A stretch of DNA of 64,000 nt from assembly GCF_018449635.1 (NCBI RefSeq), contig NZ_JAAVUV010000001.1, positions 310,001 to 374,000 of the forward strand. The letters are read 5' to 3'. The position numbers and the translations under genes were made by a program. The first letter of the stretch is position 1. The number at the start of each line of letters is the position of its first letter. The stretch comes from Caballeronia sp. dw_276. GTDB lineage: Bacteria > Pseudomonadota > Gammaproteobacteria > Burkholderiales > Burkholderiaceae. Of this stretch, positions 36,059 to 45,041 are shown one piece after another. A model generated the notes under the pieces. The model did not search any database and was not told the DNA's origin. It saw nothing but the letters and a program-made list of their open reading frames with translations.

Positions 36059-37200
36059 ATCTTGCCTGCGTGTTCCGAGGTAACGGCGCGTTCTTCGTCG
36101 GTGGCAATACGCGCCACGGGCGCGGGTTCATCGATCCACGCTGTCAGCAGCGTCGAGGTCACTGCCAGAATCACCGGCCCGATAAACAACCCGACGATCC
36201 CGAACGCAAACATGCCGCCGAGCACGCCGGACAAGATCAGCAGCATCGACAGATTGACGCCGCGCTTGATGAGCATGGGCCGCAAGAAGTTGTCGAGCAT
36301 GGCGACCATGACCGACCAGACCAGCAGCAGGATGGCGGCGAGTTGCGAGTCGTGCCAGAAGAGATAAGCCACGCCGCCGAGCAAGGGCAGCAACGGCCCG
36401 ATCTGCGCAAGGCACAACATGAGCATCAACGCAGCCAGGATGCCGGCCGCGGGCACGCCCGCAATCCACAAGCCGATACCGCCCAAGGTCGATTGCACGA
36501 CCGCTGTCACGACGATCCCCAGCGCCACTGCCCGGATGGCCAGGCCCGCGAGCTTGACCGCCTCGGCGCCGCGCTGGCTGGCAAGCCGCGTGGCAAAGCG
36601 CGTGACGAAGCGGGCTGCATGGTCGCCCTGGCTGTAGAGAATGCCGGAGATGATGATGGTCACGAACATGTGGATCACGAACACGCCGACGATGGCCGCA
36701 TGGCCGAGCAGCCAGCGCGCGGCGATGGTCACATACGGTTCGAGCCGCGCCAGGATGCCGCCGGGGCCGGAGTCGGACATGGTCTGCCATTCATGTGCAA
36801 TGCGCTGGCCCGCAAGCGGAATTTCAGCAATCCAGCCGGGCGGTGGTGGCAATGCATAGTTCGGCAAGCTCTTGATGGCGGCCATGATCTCGCCGCCGTG
36901 CAGCGCGAGCGTCGAGATGGCTTTATAAAGCGGCAGGACGATCACGATCACCAGCATGATGAGCATGATGGCCGTCGCGGCCCATCGGCGATTGCCTACG
37001 CGGCGCTGCACCGCGAGCATGACGGGCCAGGTCGCGACCACGATGGTCGTAGCCCAGATCAGTCCCGGAATGAATGGCCGGAGAATGTAGATGCTGCCGA
37101 TCATCAACCCCATGAGGATGACGATCACGAGCAGATGCCGGGCAATATCGACTGGCTGGCGTGGGTTCACTTGGTACTCCCGACTAGGATTTGCCAGCAT
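36055..37200 (-). CDS. AI-2E family (YdiK/PerM-like) transporter
   Basis: 381-residue polytopic inner-membrane protein with about seven or eight hydrophobic segments. The family-typical C-terminal block LLILSGVLGGMFAFGIVGLFIGPVILA is present in outline (GMFAFGIVGLFIGP). Despite the family name, few members export autoinducer-2; some are Na+/H+ antiporters or permeases. The ATG has a GAGG ribosome site inside the end of the upstream hydrolase gene, 14 bp away, so the two are coupled. Confidence 0.85.
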   Translation of the reverse strand: MLANPSREYQVNPRQPVDIARHLLVIVILMGLMIGSIYILRPFIPGLIWATTIVVATWPVMLAVQRRVGNRRWAATAIMLIMLVIVIVLPLYKAISTLALHGGEIMAAIKSLPNYALPPPPGWIAEIPLAGQRIAHEWQTMSDSGPGGILARLEPYVTIAARWLLGHAAIVGVFVIHMFVTIIISGILYSQGDHAARFVTRFATRLASQRGAEAVKLAGLAIRAVALGIVVTAVVQSTLGGIGLWIAGVPAAGILAALMLMLCLAQIGPLLPLLGGVAYLFWHDSQLAAILLLVWSVMVAMLDNFLRPMLIKRGVNLSMLLILSGVLGGMFAFGIVGLFIGPVILAVTSTLLTAWIDEPAPVARIATDEERAVTSEHAGKI

Positions 37201-37214
37201 TGTGCCTCAATGCT

Positions 37215-38057
37215 TTACGTGCGCTTCCCAGTAACGTATCCCGCGATCGCGGCGTCGAGCGCTGCAGGGCATTGCTTGTGCGGTGAGTGACCGCAAGCGG
37301 GCAGCTTCACGAGCGTCGCGTGCGGCGCATGCAACGCAATGACATCTATCTGGGCCATTGTTGCGTATTCGTCGTCCTCGCCTTGAACCGCGAGAAGTGG
37401 AACGTCGATGGACGATAAAAGCCCCGTGATGTCCCAGTCTCTGAATCCGGGGTCCAGCCAGATATCGTTCCATCCGTAAAAGGCCGAATCCACATCCGCG
37501 TGATAGGGCGACAAGCGGCTGCGCAAGTCGCCTTGCGTGTACTGCACGGCGGCCTGCCTGATCATCTCCACCGATATATTCTCCACGAACACATGCGGCG
37601 CGATAGCAACAACGCCAGCCAGTGAGTCGGGAAACGCCGCCGCGTATAGCAGGGCGATGGACCCCCCGTCGCTGTGTCCGATCACCCACATCCGGGCGCG
37701 CTCGCGCGGGTCTATTTCAAGGGCATCGAGCAATGCCGGGAGTACGTCCCTGGCTTGAATGTGCAGGAAATCGACCGGCCATTTCGTGCCGGCTTCGCGT
37801 GGCGTGGACTCGCCGTAACCGGGCCGCGAATAGACCAGTCCACGCAAGCCAAGCCGATCGCAAAGCGCTTGCGGCCAGTCTTTCCACATCGCAACCGAGC
37901 CGAGACCTTCGTGCAGGAACATGGCGATGGGGGCATCGGTCCAGCCGGCATTCAACCATCGGTATTCAATTCGCAGCGATCCGCGATCACCCCTCGCGGG
38001 AAGGTGGGCGAAGGACAACGCGCTTTTGAAGAGGGATTGCGATGCCAGACGATCCAT
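37215..38057 (-). CDS. Alpha/beta hydrolase
   Basis: 280-residue cytoplasmic alpha/beta hydrolase. Oxyanion region FLHEGLGS, nucleophile elbow GHSDGG, acid in QGEDDEYAT and His in ACGHSPH are all visible. The start is placed at MDRLASQ (38057) because the preceding 11 codons are hydrophobic but too short for a signal peptide; the longer start at 38090 is possible. First gene of a two-gene unit with the AI-2E-family transporter. The substrate is unknown. Confidence 0.82.
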   Translation of the reverse strand: MDRLASQSLFKSALSFAHLPARGDRGSLRIEYRWLNAGWTDAPIAMFLHEGLGSVAMWKDWPQALCDRLGLRGLVYSRPGYGESTPREAGTKWPVDFLHIQARDVLPALLDALEIDPRERARMWVIGHSDGGSIALLYAAAFPDSLAGVVAIAPHVFVENISVEMIRQAAVQYTQGDLRSRLSPYHADVDSAFYGWNDIWLDPGFRDWDITGLLSSIDVPLLAVQGEDDEYATMAQIDVIALHAPHATLVKLPACGHSPHKQCPAALDAAIAGYVTGKRT

Positions 38058-38140
38058 GGAGGGTTCGTATATCAGGAGTAGAACCGGCATCCATTTGCTT
38101 GGATAACCGGTTTTACGTAAGGCGGTCTACCTGCGTTCGA

Positions 38141-38518
38141 TCAATCCGCCGGGCGTTTGTCGGCGAGCGCTCGCCTGCATTCGTCCAGAACACGCAGCAC
38201 GAGTTCCGACTGGTAGTTGAGGTCGTCGCTATCGAGGATTTCTTCGACCGCGTCGCGGGCCCAGTCGGCATCGACCAGTTCGGAATGCCGCTGCGCGAGG
38301 TCCGCCGCAATTGCCGATAATTTCGCGATTGCAAGCCATTCCGCTTGCCGTTGATGCCTGTCGAGCCATTTATGCGCGGCTTGCACATGAAAGGACGCGG
38401 TGGGCCAGGAACCATTCAGGTAATACGCGCCGAGGCTCCCGCAGGTAAGCCAGCAGAGCAATTCCACGCGGTCGTTGGGGCCGAGATTGTGGCGTACATC
38501 GTTCATGGCATTGCTCAC
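38141..38518 (-). CDS. Hypothetical protein
   Basis: 125 residues, not recognised. It looks fully helical, with Trp-rich segments (KWLDRHQRQAEWLA) and many acidic residues toward the C-terminus, and no signal peptide or membrane segment. It lies upstream of the alpha/beta hydrolase on the same strand with an 83-bp gap and may share its transcript. Confidence 0.6.
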   Translation of the reverse strand: MSNAMNDVRHNLGPNDRVELLCWLTCGSLGAYYLNGSWPTASFHVQAAHKWLDRHQRQAEWLAIAKLSAIAADLAQRHSELVDADWARDAVEEILDSDDLNYQSELVLRVLDECRRALADKRPAD

Positions 38519-38725
38519 GAAGATGATTGATGTTTTCCGGAAGTTTTAACTCCGTCGGGAAAACGATATCACGCCACGGTGCAATGCGGAATCAACCATT
38601 TCCGCGGTACGTGTGAGGGCGCGCAAAAGCCGCACTGATGTTCGCGACCGCCTCAGAAAACCTGCGGGCGGCGGTTGAACTTGTGTTCCGGCGTTACGTT
38701 ACGGCCGGAAATGTTCCGCACATCG

Positions 38726-39313
38726 CTAATGATGCGTAACGAGATGCGGAGCGGCTCCCCGATAAAACCCCGGCCCGGCCATCGCGGCTGTGATTTCACC
38801 AAACGATGACTGGAGCTGATCGATTTTTTCCCGCAGGTCATCCAGCCGTCCGGCCGCAATGCTGGCCAGTTCGCGGACGTTGCGCAGCAGCCTCTCGCAT
38901 AGTGCCGAATATTGCGCGCCGACGATATCCAGCAGCGAAGGCGACGCTGCGCCGGGCTCACGGACATCTGTATCGAAGAACGAAGATTCGTGTGTTTGAG
39001 CATTTCTCAGGCGCTCGGTCGCCTGCGCGAACACTTCTACGGGCGCGATGGCGGTGGCGATGGAAGCATCGACCTCATCTAGCGCGGCCTTGAGATCGAG
39101 CGCATTTTCCTCCATGGAGACGGTCAGGCCCTGAACCTTTTGCGGCGTCATCCAGCCGCGCTGAACGAGCGTTTCGCTGGCGCCCACGAGCGCAGCCGTA
39201 ATCGCCGATACCGCCACGCGTTCCGTCTCCACGCGGTATTTGAGCTCGGTGCACTCAGCGAGCACGGCGCTGAAGGCTGTCATGTGTGATTCGATTGCTT
39301 GAATGGTCGGCAT
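38726..39313 (-). CDS. Hypothetical helical/coiled-coil protein
   Basis: 195 residues, not recognised. Long amphipathic helices are predicted throughout (VETERVAVSAITAAL, RLDDLREKIDQLQSSFGE), resembling phasin-like or structural coiled-coil proteins, without export signals. The ATG at 39313 (MPTIQAIESHM) is chosen; the open frame continues 66 codons upstream through AT-rich sequence that does not look coding. It is preceded by a long AT-rich region that could hold its promoter. Confidence 0.55.
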   Translation of the reverse strand: MPTIQAIESHMTAFSAVLAECTELKYRVETERVAVSAITAALVGASETLVQRGWMTPQKVQGLTVSMEENALDLKAALDEVDASIATAIAPVEVFAQATERLRNAQTHESSFFDTDVREPGAASPSLLDIVGAQYSALCERLLRNVRELASIAAGRLDDLREKIDQLQSSFGEITAAMAGPGFYRGAAPHLVTHH

Positions 39314-40255
39314 GTCGGCAAATATAAGTTGGGGCGGCGGGGTATAAAAAACCGAGCACAAACTGTGCCAATTATCAGACGCTGCTGCGGATGAAAACAA
39401 CGCTCTCGAATTACCGCCCCTTGGGCGACTTGGCTTTACTACGCAATTCATGCCCTTATTTTGTGGGCGTCCTGTGAATAACTGTAAAGTAATGCTGTTA
39501 CGAAATGGCAATATTTGTATAAATTTGACACTTTTTTATATGGTCGGGTTTGGTTATTCCGAAATGAAATTATTAATCAGGACGTTTCATATCCGTAATT
39601 CAATCAAATACTCAGCTTGAAGTGCGCAGTGCGAGTGGCGGCTTCAATCTCGCATAATCGAAGGAAGTTTGCTTTTTGTAATTTTTAAGATTGCATAATG
39701 TCAGGATAATCGGACGCGGGAAGGGGACTCGGAGCGATAGGCGCGAACGCCCGCGTCTTAAGGCCGGGGACAGGATCGTGCTTAGCTGGACCTTGCTGGC
39801 ACGCCTATATTATTTACGCCGGTGCCGTGCGGCGCTTAGGCCTTGGAAAGCTCGCCGAAGTAATTAGGTCACGAGTCGATTTGGAAAAGCCTCGATGCGG
39901 CACGGTGTCGATCAAACTAGAAGCGATTGAATTAGTTAGACAAATTATAATATGCGTTGCGATTACTTTTTTTAGGCGCCCTCGCATTGTCGGGGCGTAT
40001 AGCGCTCTACGAATACACTTTAAAAGCACCAAAATGAGGCATCGGCGAATCGGTCATGCATTCACTATCAAACGGCTGTTTCCGATTGAAGTGCGTCGGC
40101 GTTTTTCGGCCGACTGCATACGATTAATAGGCGCTACGTTTCACGACGAATTGCGCAACGAACCGCCATAGGGTTTAATTTGTGTTGCTAATGCCTTATC
40201 CGACTCGCCTGAAGGAGCAAGCAATCATCGACACACCTTTTCCCCGGATCACACC
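39314..40255. other. Roughly 940-bp AT-rich intergenic region
   Basis: The longest gene-poor stretch of the window. Base composition drops clearly (runs such as TTTTTTATATGG, AATTATAATATGCG) compared with flanks. Open frames at 39827-40171 (+) and 39814-40032 (-) have no recognisable domain, no ribosome site and atypical codon use, so I do not call them. No insertion-sequence ends, tRNA or repeat was recognised. Confidence 0.55.
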
Positions 40256-41746
40256 TTGACGCCGCGTCTGTCCAGCGTCTGGCGGCTCGCCATGTTGTTC
40301 GTCCGTGAAAGCCGGGCGACCGCCTCCGGCCGGACCGAGCCCATCCATCGAGTCATTCGCTCGTTTGCAGCCGGCGTTCGCGCTCACGGGGCCACCAGTC
40401 TTTCGCAGCGCGTACCGCTGCTCCAGAATCTCTCCGGCGTGCTCGGCATGGCTTCGGGTTTGCTCACGCAGCATCCGGCCTTATCGGAGACGGCGGTGCG
40501 CGTCGCGCTTGCGGAGCTCGATACGCTCAAGACGCCAATAGAGGGGGCGGCGCTGCGGCAGGCGCTCCAAACTGCATTGCCTCCCGGGCGTGCCGCCACG
40601 TTGATCGATGTGGAAGACGAACCCGAGCGCTGCGGGATAGCCGAGCAGACACATCGTGCGTCGGTTCAACTGGAGGCCGGCGGCTCATCTTTCAGCGCCC
40701 GCATCACCTTGATTCGTGCAGACACCCGCCGGGAGCTCGCGCAGGACTTGGAAGTCGCGGGGTCGGCGGCGCGGCTTGCCGAACGGTTCTCGCGCGAGGT
40801 CCGCGCGCAAAACGTGAGCGCATTGATCGCGCGACTGGGCGAGGCTGTCAGTGCAATGCTTGACCTGCGCCAGCGCGCCGCCGACCAAAGTTTCCTGCGC
40901 TACCGGCTGCGCGAGGTGAACAACGACGCCCGTGTGGTGGTGCCCGAAGTGCTCTGGGATTTTTGCAGCGATACCGCGCTCGTTACCCGGGCCGTGCGCA
41001 GCGTGCCGCTGTCGGATGCCGCTGCGTTACGTGCGCACGGCATCGACCCGGTCGATCTGATTGCGACGTGGATCGAGGCTTTCTTCGAGATTACGCTGGG
41101 CGAGGGCGTCTACCATGCCGGTCTGGAGGCCGCGGGCGCGGCAGTCAGCATCGAAGCGGATACGTTTGGCCGTCTGGTGCTCGACGGTGACTCGCCTCTC
41201 ACGTTTCTCGCGGCTCACGAACGCAGTTTCCTCGTCACCGGGTCGGATGCGCTTTTGCGCGGCGATCACAAGGCGGCGGCCCGCGAACACATGCGCCAGG
41301 GCATGCCACATGGGCACGAAACGCAGCGCGCGGTGCGTGTGGAGGCAACGTACCGACGGGAAGCAGAGCGTTTTGCCGGCGATGCACATCGTCATCGCAC
41401 CGTCGCCGATCTGTTTACGGCGCTCGGCAAGGGACCGTTGGAACACGCTTTCGGCGATGCCCATACCGGCATTGCATCGCGGGCCGCGTTGCTGGCGCGT
41501 TCGGCGCAGAGCATCGAGGAAATGGCGCGGCGGATTGCGCCGGACATCGATGTCTGGAAGATCGCCCGGCGCGTGATCGTGCGTCTGGCGCTGGATCAGT
41601 TCAGCTCGCACGGGGTCGTGGCGCAGGTGGTCAAGGAGGCGGTGCACTGGCCTCACGCATTGCCTCGCGTGCCGAACCTGCTTTCGGACTGGATGGTTCG
41701 GCAAAACCAGCGGGGCGTAAGGGCGCGGCCGAACTCGACGCGTTAG
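40256..41746 (+). CDS. Degenerate ABC1/UbiB (AarF)-like protein
   Basis: About 496 residues with TTG as first codon; the ATG at 40292 is an alternative, and no start has a convincing ribosome site. The layout follows UbiB kinases-like proteins: a region like GxLLSxRPDLLP (ASGLLTQHPALS), an AxSIAQVH-like loop (GIAEQTHRAS), the acidic-helix segment and VPEVLWDFCSDTALVTR. However, the HADPHPGN metal loop is replaced by VYHAGLEAAGAAVSI and the DFG position by a different sequence. It may therefore be a pseudokinase. The neighbours offer no pathway clue. Confidence 0.6.
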   Translation: MTPRLSSVWRLAMLFVRESRATASGRTEPIHRVIRSFAAGVRAHGATSLSQRVPLLQNLSGVLGMASGLLTQHPALSETAVRVALAELDTLKTPIEGAALRQALQTALPPGRAATLIDVEDEPERCGIAEQTHRASVQLEAGGSSFSARITLIRADTRRELAQDLEVAGSAARLAERFSREVRAQNVSALIARLGEAVSAMLDLRQRAADQSFLRYRLREVNNDARVVVPEVLWDFCSDTALVTRAVRSVPLSDAAALRAHGIDPVDLIATWIEAFFEITLGEGVYHAGLEAAGAAVSIEADTFGRLVLDGDSPLTFLAAHERSFLVTGSDALLRGDHKAAAREHMRQGMPHGHETQRAVRVEATYRREAERFAGDAHRHRTVADLFTALGKGPLEHAFGDAHTGIASRAALLARSAQSIEEMARRIAPDIDVWKIARRVIVRLALDQFSSHGVVAQVVKEAVHWPHALPRVPNLLSDWMVRQNQRGVRARPNSTR

Positions 41747-41821
41747 CCTTGATTGCCACCGGATAGGGAACGCGTGTTGCTCGGTAACTCCTTGTACATC
41801 GTCAACCCCAAGGAGCAAACC

Positions 41822-42046
41822 ATGACCGCAACCACGAAATCTGAACCGGAACCCGATAACCGCAACCTGAAGCAAAACCCAAAGCAGACGGCGGAAGTGC
41901 CGCTGGGCAGCGGTGGATCACCGGAACCCAGCGGAACGGGCGGTTTCGGCTCGCATAGTTCGGAGCCAGAGGGGGTATCGAAGGGGACGTTGAGGAAGTC
42001 GAGCCTGCCCTCCACCGATCGCGTGGATGACAAACCCGAAAAATAA
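41822..42046 (+). CDS. Small disordered hypothetical protein
   Basis: 74 residues, Ser/Gly/Pro/Glu-rich and without hydrophobic segments (LGSGGSPEPSGTGGFGSH), ending DDKPEK. An AAGGAG ribosome site stands before the ATG at 41822. It is similar in character to the product at 23962. It lies beside CsbD/KaiC-type stress genes, suggesting a stress-inducible hydrophilin-like role by inference only. Confidence 0.6.
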   Translation: MTATTKSEPEPDNRNLKQNPKQTAEVPLGSGGSPEPSGTGGFGSHSSEPEGVSKGTLRKSSLPSTDRVDDKPEK

Positions 42047-42077
42047 GCTGCTTGGCCGCTTTTTTCGGCGGCCGCTG

Positions 42078-42311
42078 TCAGGGCATGCCGCCAAGCGAAG
42101 GCGAAATAATGCTGCCGGGTGGAAGGTCATCTACCTTGGATTCATTTGCCGCCCGCGATGAAACCGGCGCGTGGCTGTTGCTGCACGTGTCGACCGATTC
42201 ATGCCCGATACAACGTAAGAATGCATCGGCAACCGTGCTGTCCGAAAACGTATAAACGGTCGTTTCGACAAGCACTTCTGTGTCCGACAAACGGTTTGCG
42301 ACAATTGTCAT
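42078..42311 (-). CDS. Small hypothetical protein
   Basis: 77 residues, not recognised; no signal peptide or membrane segment. The start (MTIVANRLSDTEV) is supported by GGGAG at good spacing. It is downstream of the CsbD-like gene on the same strand, but a terminator lies between, so it is probably expressed separately. Confidence 0.5.
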   Translation of the reverse strand: MTIVANRLSDTEVLVETTVYTFSDSTVADAFLRCIGHESVDTCSNSHAPVSSRAANESKVDDLPPGSIISPSLGGMP

Positions 42312-42390
42312 AATGTTTTCTCCCGAAGAATCTTTACCCTTTGGGACTCAGCATCAACCGCGCCCGGCCTGCATTCAGGAAAACAGGGAC

Positions 42391-42427
42391 AAAAAAAAAC
42401 CGGCCGCGCCCAGGGGCACGACCGGTT
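42391..42427 (-). terminator. Terminator of the KaiC-receiver-CsbD unit
   Basis: Imperfect stem AACCGG..CCGGTT with inner CG/CG and GCCC/GGGGC pairs, followed on the minus strand by a run of nine Ts (A run at 42391-42399 on the plus strand). Confidence 0.75.
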
Positions 42428-42445
42428 CTTACAGCCAGACTCAAA

Positions 42446-42700
42446 TTACCGTTGGCGCGCCCAGATCGCTCCAAGCACGAAACCGATCGCACCAGCGACC
42501 AGCACGCCGTTGATCGGCTGCGAAATGACTGCTTCGCGCACGTTGTCGAGCGTCTCGCCGTAATTGCGCTGAATTGTGCCGAGCGCTTGCCGCGCCTTGC
42601 CCTCTGCTTGCGTGGATGTATCGCCGGTAAGTCCGCCTACCGCATCCTGAACCTTGCCAACGACGGTTTGCGCCGCGCCTTCTACCTGATCCTGCACCAT
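42446..42700 (-). CDS. CsbD-like stress protein with membrane tail
   Basis: 84 residues. The N-terminal half is a CsbD-like repeat (QVEGAAQTVVGKVQDAVGGLTGD, EGKARQALG). The C-terminus ends in one hydrophobic glycine-rich helix (GVLVAGAIGFVLGAIWARQR) like the YqjD/DUF883 ribosome-hibernation-associated tail anchors. GGGAGG precedes the ATG at 42700. Likely induced under general stress. It follows the receiver gene by 109 bp. Confidence 0.75.
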   Translation of the reverse strand: MVQDQVEGAAQTVVGKVQDAVGGLTGDTSTQAEGKARQALGTIQRNYGETLDNVREAVISQPINGVLVAGAIGFVLGAIWARQR

Positions 42701-42809
42701 GGTGCCTCCCGTTCTAGTGAAGCGGTTTATCGAATAATCCGGCGTACCGGAACGTTCATTTGAGCAGGGTTCGTGCCCAGGCAGCCGCGAACGACTCTGG
42801 CCTTGCCGA

Positions 42810-43166
42810 TCAGGCCGGACCAATCAGCCGCGTGACGATTGCAACCAGCGAATCGATGGACAGAGGCTTGCGATGAAACTCCAGTTTCGGATGCTCGATC
42901 TCCGGCGTGCGCGCCGCGGCGCTGGAGAGCACGACGGGGATCTGCGCGAGGGCGTCGTCGGCGGCGAGCGCGCGGCAGAGCGCAAGGCCGTCCATCTTCG
43001 GCATCATCCAGTCCGTGATGATCAGGTCGGGCGGGGCCGCACGCACCGATTCCAGTGCCAGCAAGCCATTGGACGCGGTGCCGACTTCATAACCTTCCAT
43101 CTGGAGTACGAGCCGCCAGGTGGTGAGCAGGTCGAATTCATCGTCGACGACGAGGATTTTTTTCAT
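42810..43166 (-). CDS. Single-domain response regulator (CheY-like receiver)
   Basis: 118-residue stand-alone receiver. It has the acidic pair (VVDDE, residues 7-9), the phospho-acceptor Asp in IITDWMMPKMDG (about 53) and the conserved Lys in FHRKPLS (about 99). There is no output domain. Its ATG overlaps the stop of the KaiC-like gene by 4 bases, so the two are translationally coupled and probably work together. No histidine kinase is present nearby. Confidence 0.88.
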   Translation of the reverse strand: MKKILVVDDEFDLLTTWRLVLQMEGYEVGTASNGLLALESVRAAPPDLIITDWMMPKMDGLALCRALAADDALAQIPVVLSSAAARTPEIEHPKLEFHRKPLSIDSLVAIVTRLIGPA

Positions 43167-44662
43167 GTCCGCGTGCCGGCGTCCTGTGAGGACAAGGTTG
43201 GCGGGATCGTGCCGCGCGCCGACAACAGCGTGGCGGTACCGACAAAACCATCGCTCAGATGCAAGCCGTTTTCATCGATGACAAAACGCCGGATCGACGG
43301 ATCGTGCGCAGCTTCCCGCTGCTTGATGATCGAGATGATCCGGTACAGCGAGGTGGTTGTCTCGACGTACCGCAACAGGACGATGTTCTCCGTCATCGCC
43401 GATGCTCGGATCGACCCACCGTGCGACATGTCGCCGTAAAGCGGCAGCTCCTCGGTCAGCAGCGTGGTGACGCTTTCCTGGCGCAAACGGTGTGTGAGCG
43501 CGTTCAGGAACAGGCCAAAGCGTTCGGTGCGATTCGCGGAATCATGAAAACCTTCGATGCCGTCGACCACGAGCCGGGACGCGCCGACCCGCTTTACCAC
43601 CGAGAGCAGCTCGGCCGCGAGTTCATCGATCGCAAGTTCCACTGCCGGGCGCCATTCGATGATCAGGCGGCCATCGGCGACGGCTTCGGCGACCTTGATC
43701 GACACTGATTCCGCCTTGGCAACCAGGCGTTCCGGCGACTCATAAAAGCCGAAATAAACGCAGCGCTCGCCGCGGGCAATACCCGCTTCGAGAAATTTCA
43801 GTGATATCAACGTCTTGCCGATTCCCGATGGCCCGATCAGCGTCGTAGTCGACCCCTTCACCACGCCTCCGCCGAGCATGGCGTCGAAATCGGCCAGCCC
43901 GAATGCAAGCTTCGTTTTCAGGTCGGGTGCGCCTTCGCGCAGTATCGAACGGGCTTCCAGGCGCGGGAATGTGACGAGGCCGTCGGTGGTAATCTTGAAG
44001 AAATGCCGTCCCAGCAGATGGTCGCGCGCGCGCAGCTTGTGCACTTCGATTTCCCGCGCGCGCCGCATGCCGGTCGCAAACCGGTTCAGTTCGATAAGCC
44101 CATCGACCAGCGTATGTTCCGGATGCGGCTCGTTGCCGGACAACGGCGCGAGGATCAGCGTGGTGCAGCCCGCCGCCGAGACAAATGCGCTCAATTCGTG
44201 GATGAACTGTGACAGCTCAAGCTCGGTCGAGCTGAATTCGCGTGCGCTGCGAAACCCGTCGATAACCATGAAACGCGGCCGGCTCGTCTTGATGGTCGAC
44301 GCGATCAGCGCAAGGAACCCGCCGAGGCCATCACGCATCAGTTCGTGATAACCGGACACAAAGAGCATCTTGTCCGAGATGGCATCGGCGTTATAGAACG
44401 ACAGCGCCTTCAGATGCGACAGCAGCTTCGAATGCGATTCCGCGATCAGCGTGATGTAGAGGACGGTGTCGCCCTCGTTCACGCGATGAAACCCGATTTG
44501 CGTCGACAAGATGGTCTTGCCCGCGCCGGCCATGCCTTCGATTAGATACAGGCCGCCCTTGATCAGGCCGCCGCCGAGTATGTCGTCGAGGCCGGGCACG
44601 CCGGTGGTGACAGTGTTCGGATCGGAATCTGGCGGGGTCGGCGGGAGGGCTTGTTCGGTCAT
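43163..44662 (-). CDS. KaiC-like dual RecA-domain ATPase
   Basis: 499 residues with two KaiC domains. Walker A motifs are GMAGAGKT (43-50) and GPSGIGKT (about 278-285), with Walker B-like MVIDGF and LVVDGIEG. In the second domain the segment matching the KaiC phosphosites reads SAMTEN. The serine counterpart seems kept, but the neighbouring threonine is Ala. KaiA and KaiB are not encoded here. Non-cyanobacterial KaiC proteins often pair with response regulators in stress or lifestyle switching, which fits the coupled receiver and CsbD-like gene. Confidence 0.85.
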   Translation of the reverse strand: MTEQALPPTPPDSDPNTVTTGVPGLDDILGGGLIKGGLYLIEGMAGAGKTILSTQIGFHRVNEGDTVLYITLIAESHSKLLSHLKALSFYNADAISDKMLFVSGYHELMRDGLGGFLALIASTIKTSRPRFMVIDGFRSAREFSSTELELSQFIHELSAFVSAAGCTTLILAPLSGNEPHPEHTLVDGLIELNRFATGMRRAREIEVHKLRARDHLLGRHFFKITTDGLVTFPRLEARSILREGAPDLKTKLAFGLADFDAMLGGGVVKGSTTTLIGPSGIGKTLISLKFLEAGIARGERCVYFGFYESPERLVAKAESVSIKVAEAVADGRLIIEWRPAVELAIDELAAELLSVVKRVGASRLVVDGIEGFHDSANRTERFGLFLNALTHRLRQESVTTLLTEELPLYGDMSHGGSIRASAMTENIVLLRYVETTTSLYRIISIIKQREAAHDPSIRRFVIDENGLHLSDGFVGTATLLSARGTIPPTLSSQDAGTRT

Positions 44663-45041
44663 GAATATCTCGGGTGGCGTGGCCCGGCAAGGATGGCGCG
44701 TAAAACGGGATTATCGCCGAGATGACGCACTATGTCGGCATTTGTAAATTTGTTTGAATTCGTTTCGATGCCGCGGCACTTGACACAGACCGAGAGCGCA
44801 CGTTTCGCGCCCGGGTGCGAGCGGGCAGTGCCGTGTCCTTGTATTTGTCCTCCATCAACGGTCCCAGGAAGGAATTAAGAACTCGCTCATGGTCTGAAAA
44901 GCGTGCGGATGGTCTCATCTTGGTTTGCCGCATGCGTGTTGCCTCGACCCCGGCGCACACGTGTTCTTTTCCCTGTTTTCACGCCTGTTCGAGTCCGCAG
45001 CCCTCTGGTCGTTCGCGCAGGCATCTGCCGCGAGACCGCTC
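44663..45041. other. 380-bp intergenic region between KaiC-like operon and secreted small protein
   Basis: It should hold the divergent promoters. A TTGACA-like hexamer occurs near 44779, but no well-spaced -10 was found. No gene or repeat is recognised. Confidence 0.4.

Noticed and set aside
39827-40171. 114-codon open frame in the AT-rich gap
   Set aside because: No ribosome site, no domain, unusual codon use; left as non-coding.
42050-42075. Hairpin GGCCGC..GCGGCC as terminator after the small protein at 41822
   Set aside because: The T run falls in the loop and none follows the stem; too weak to call.
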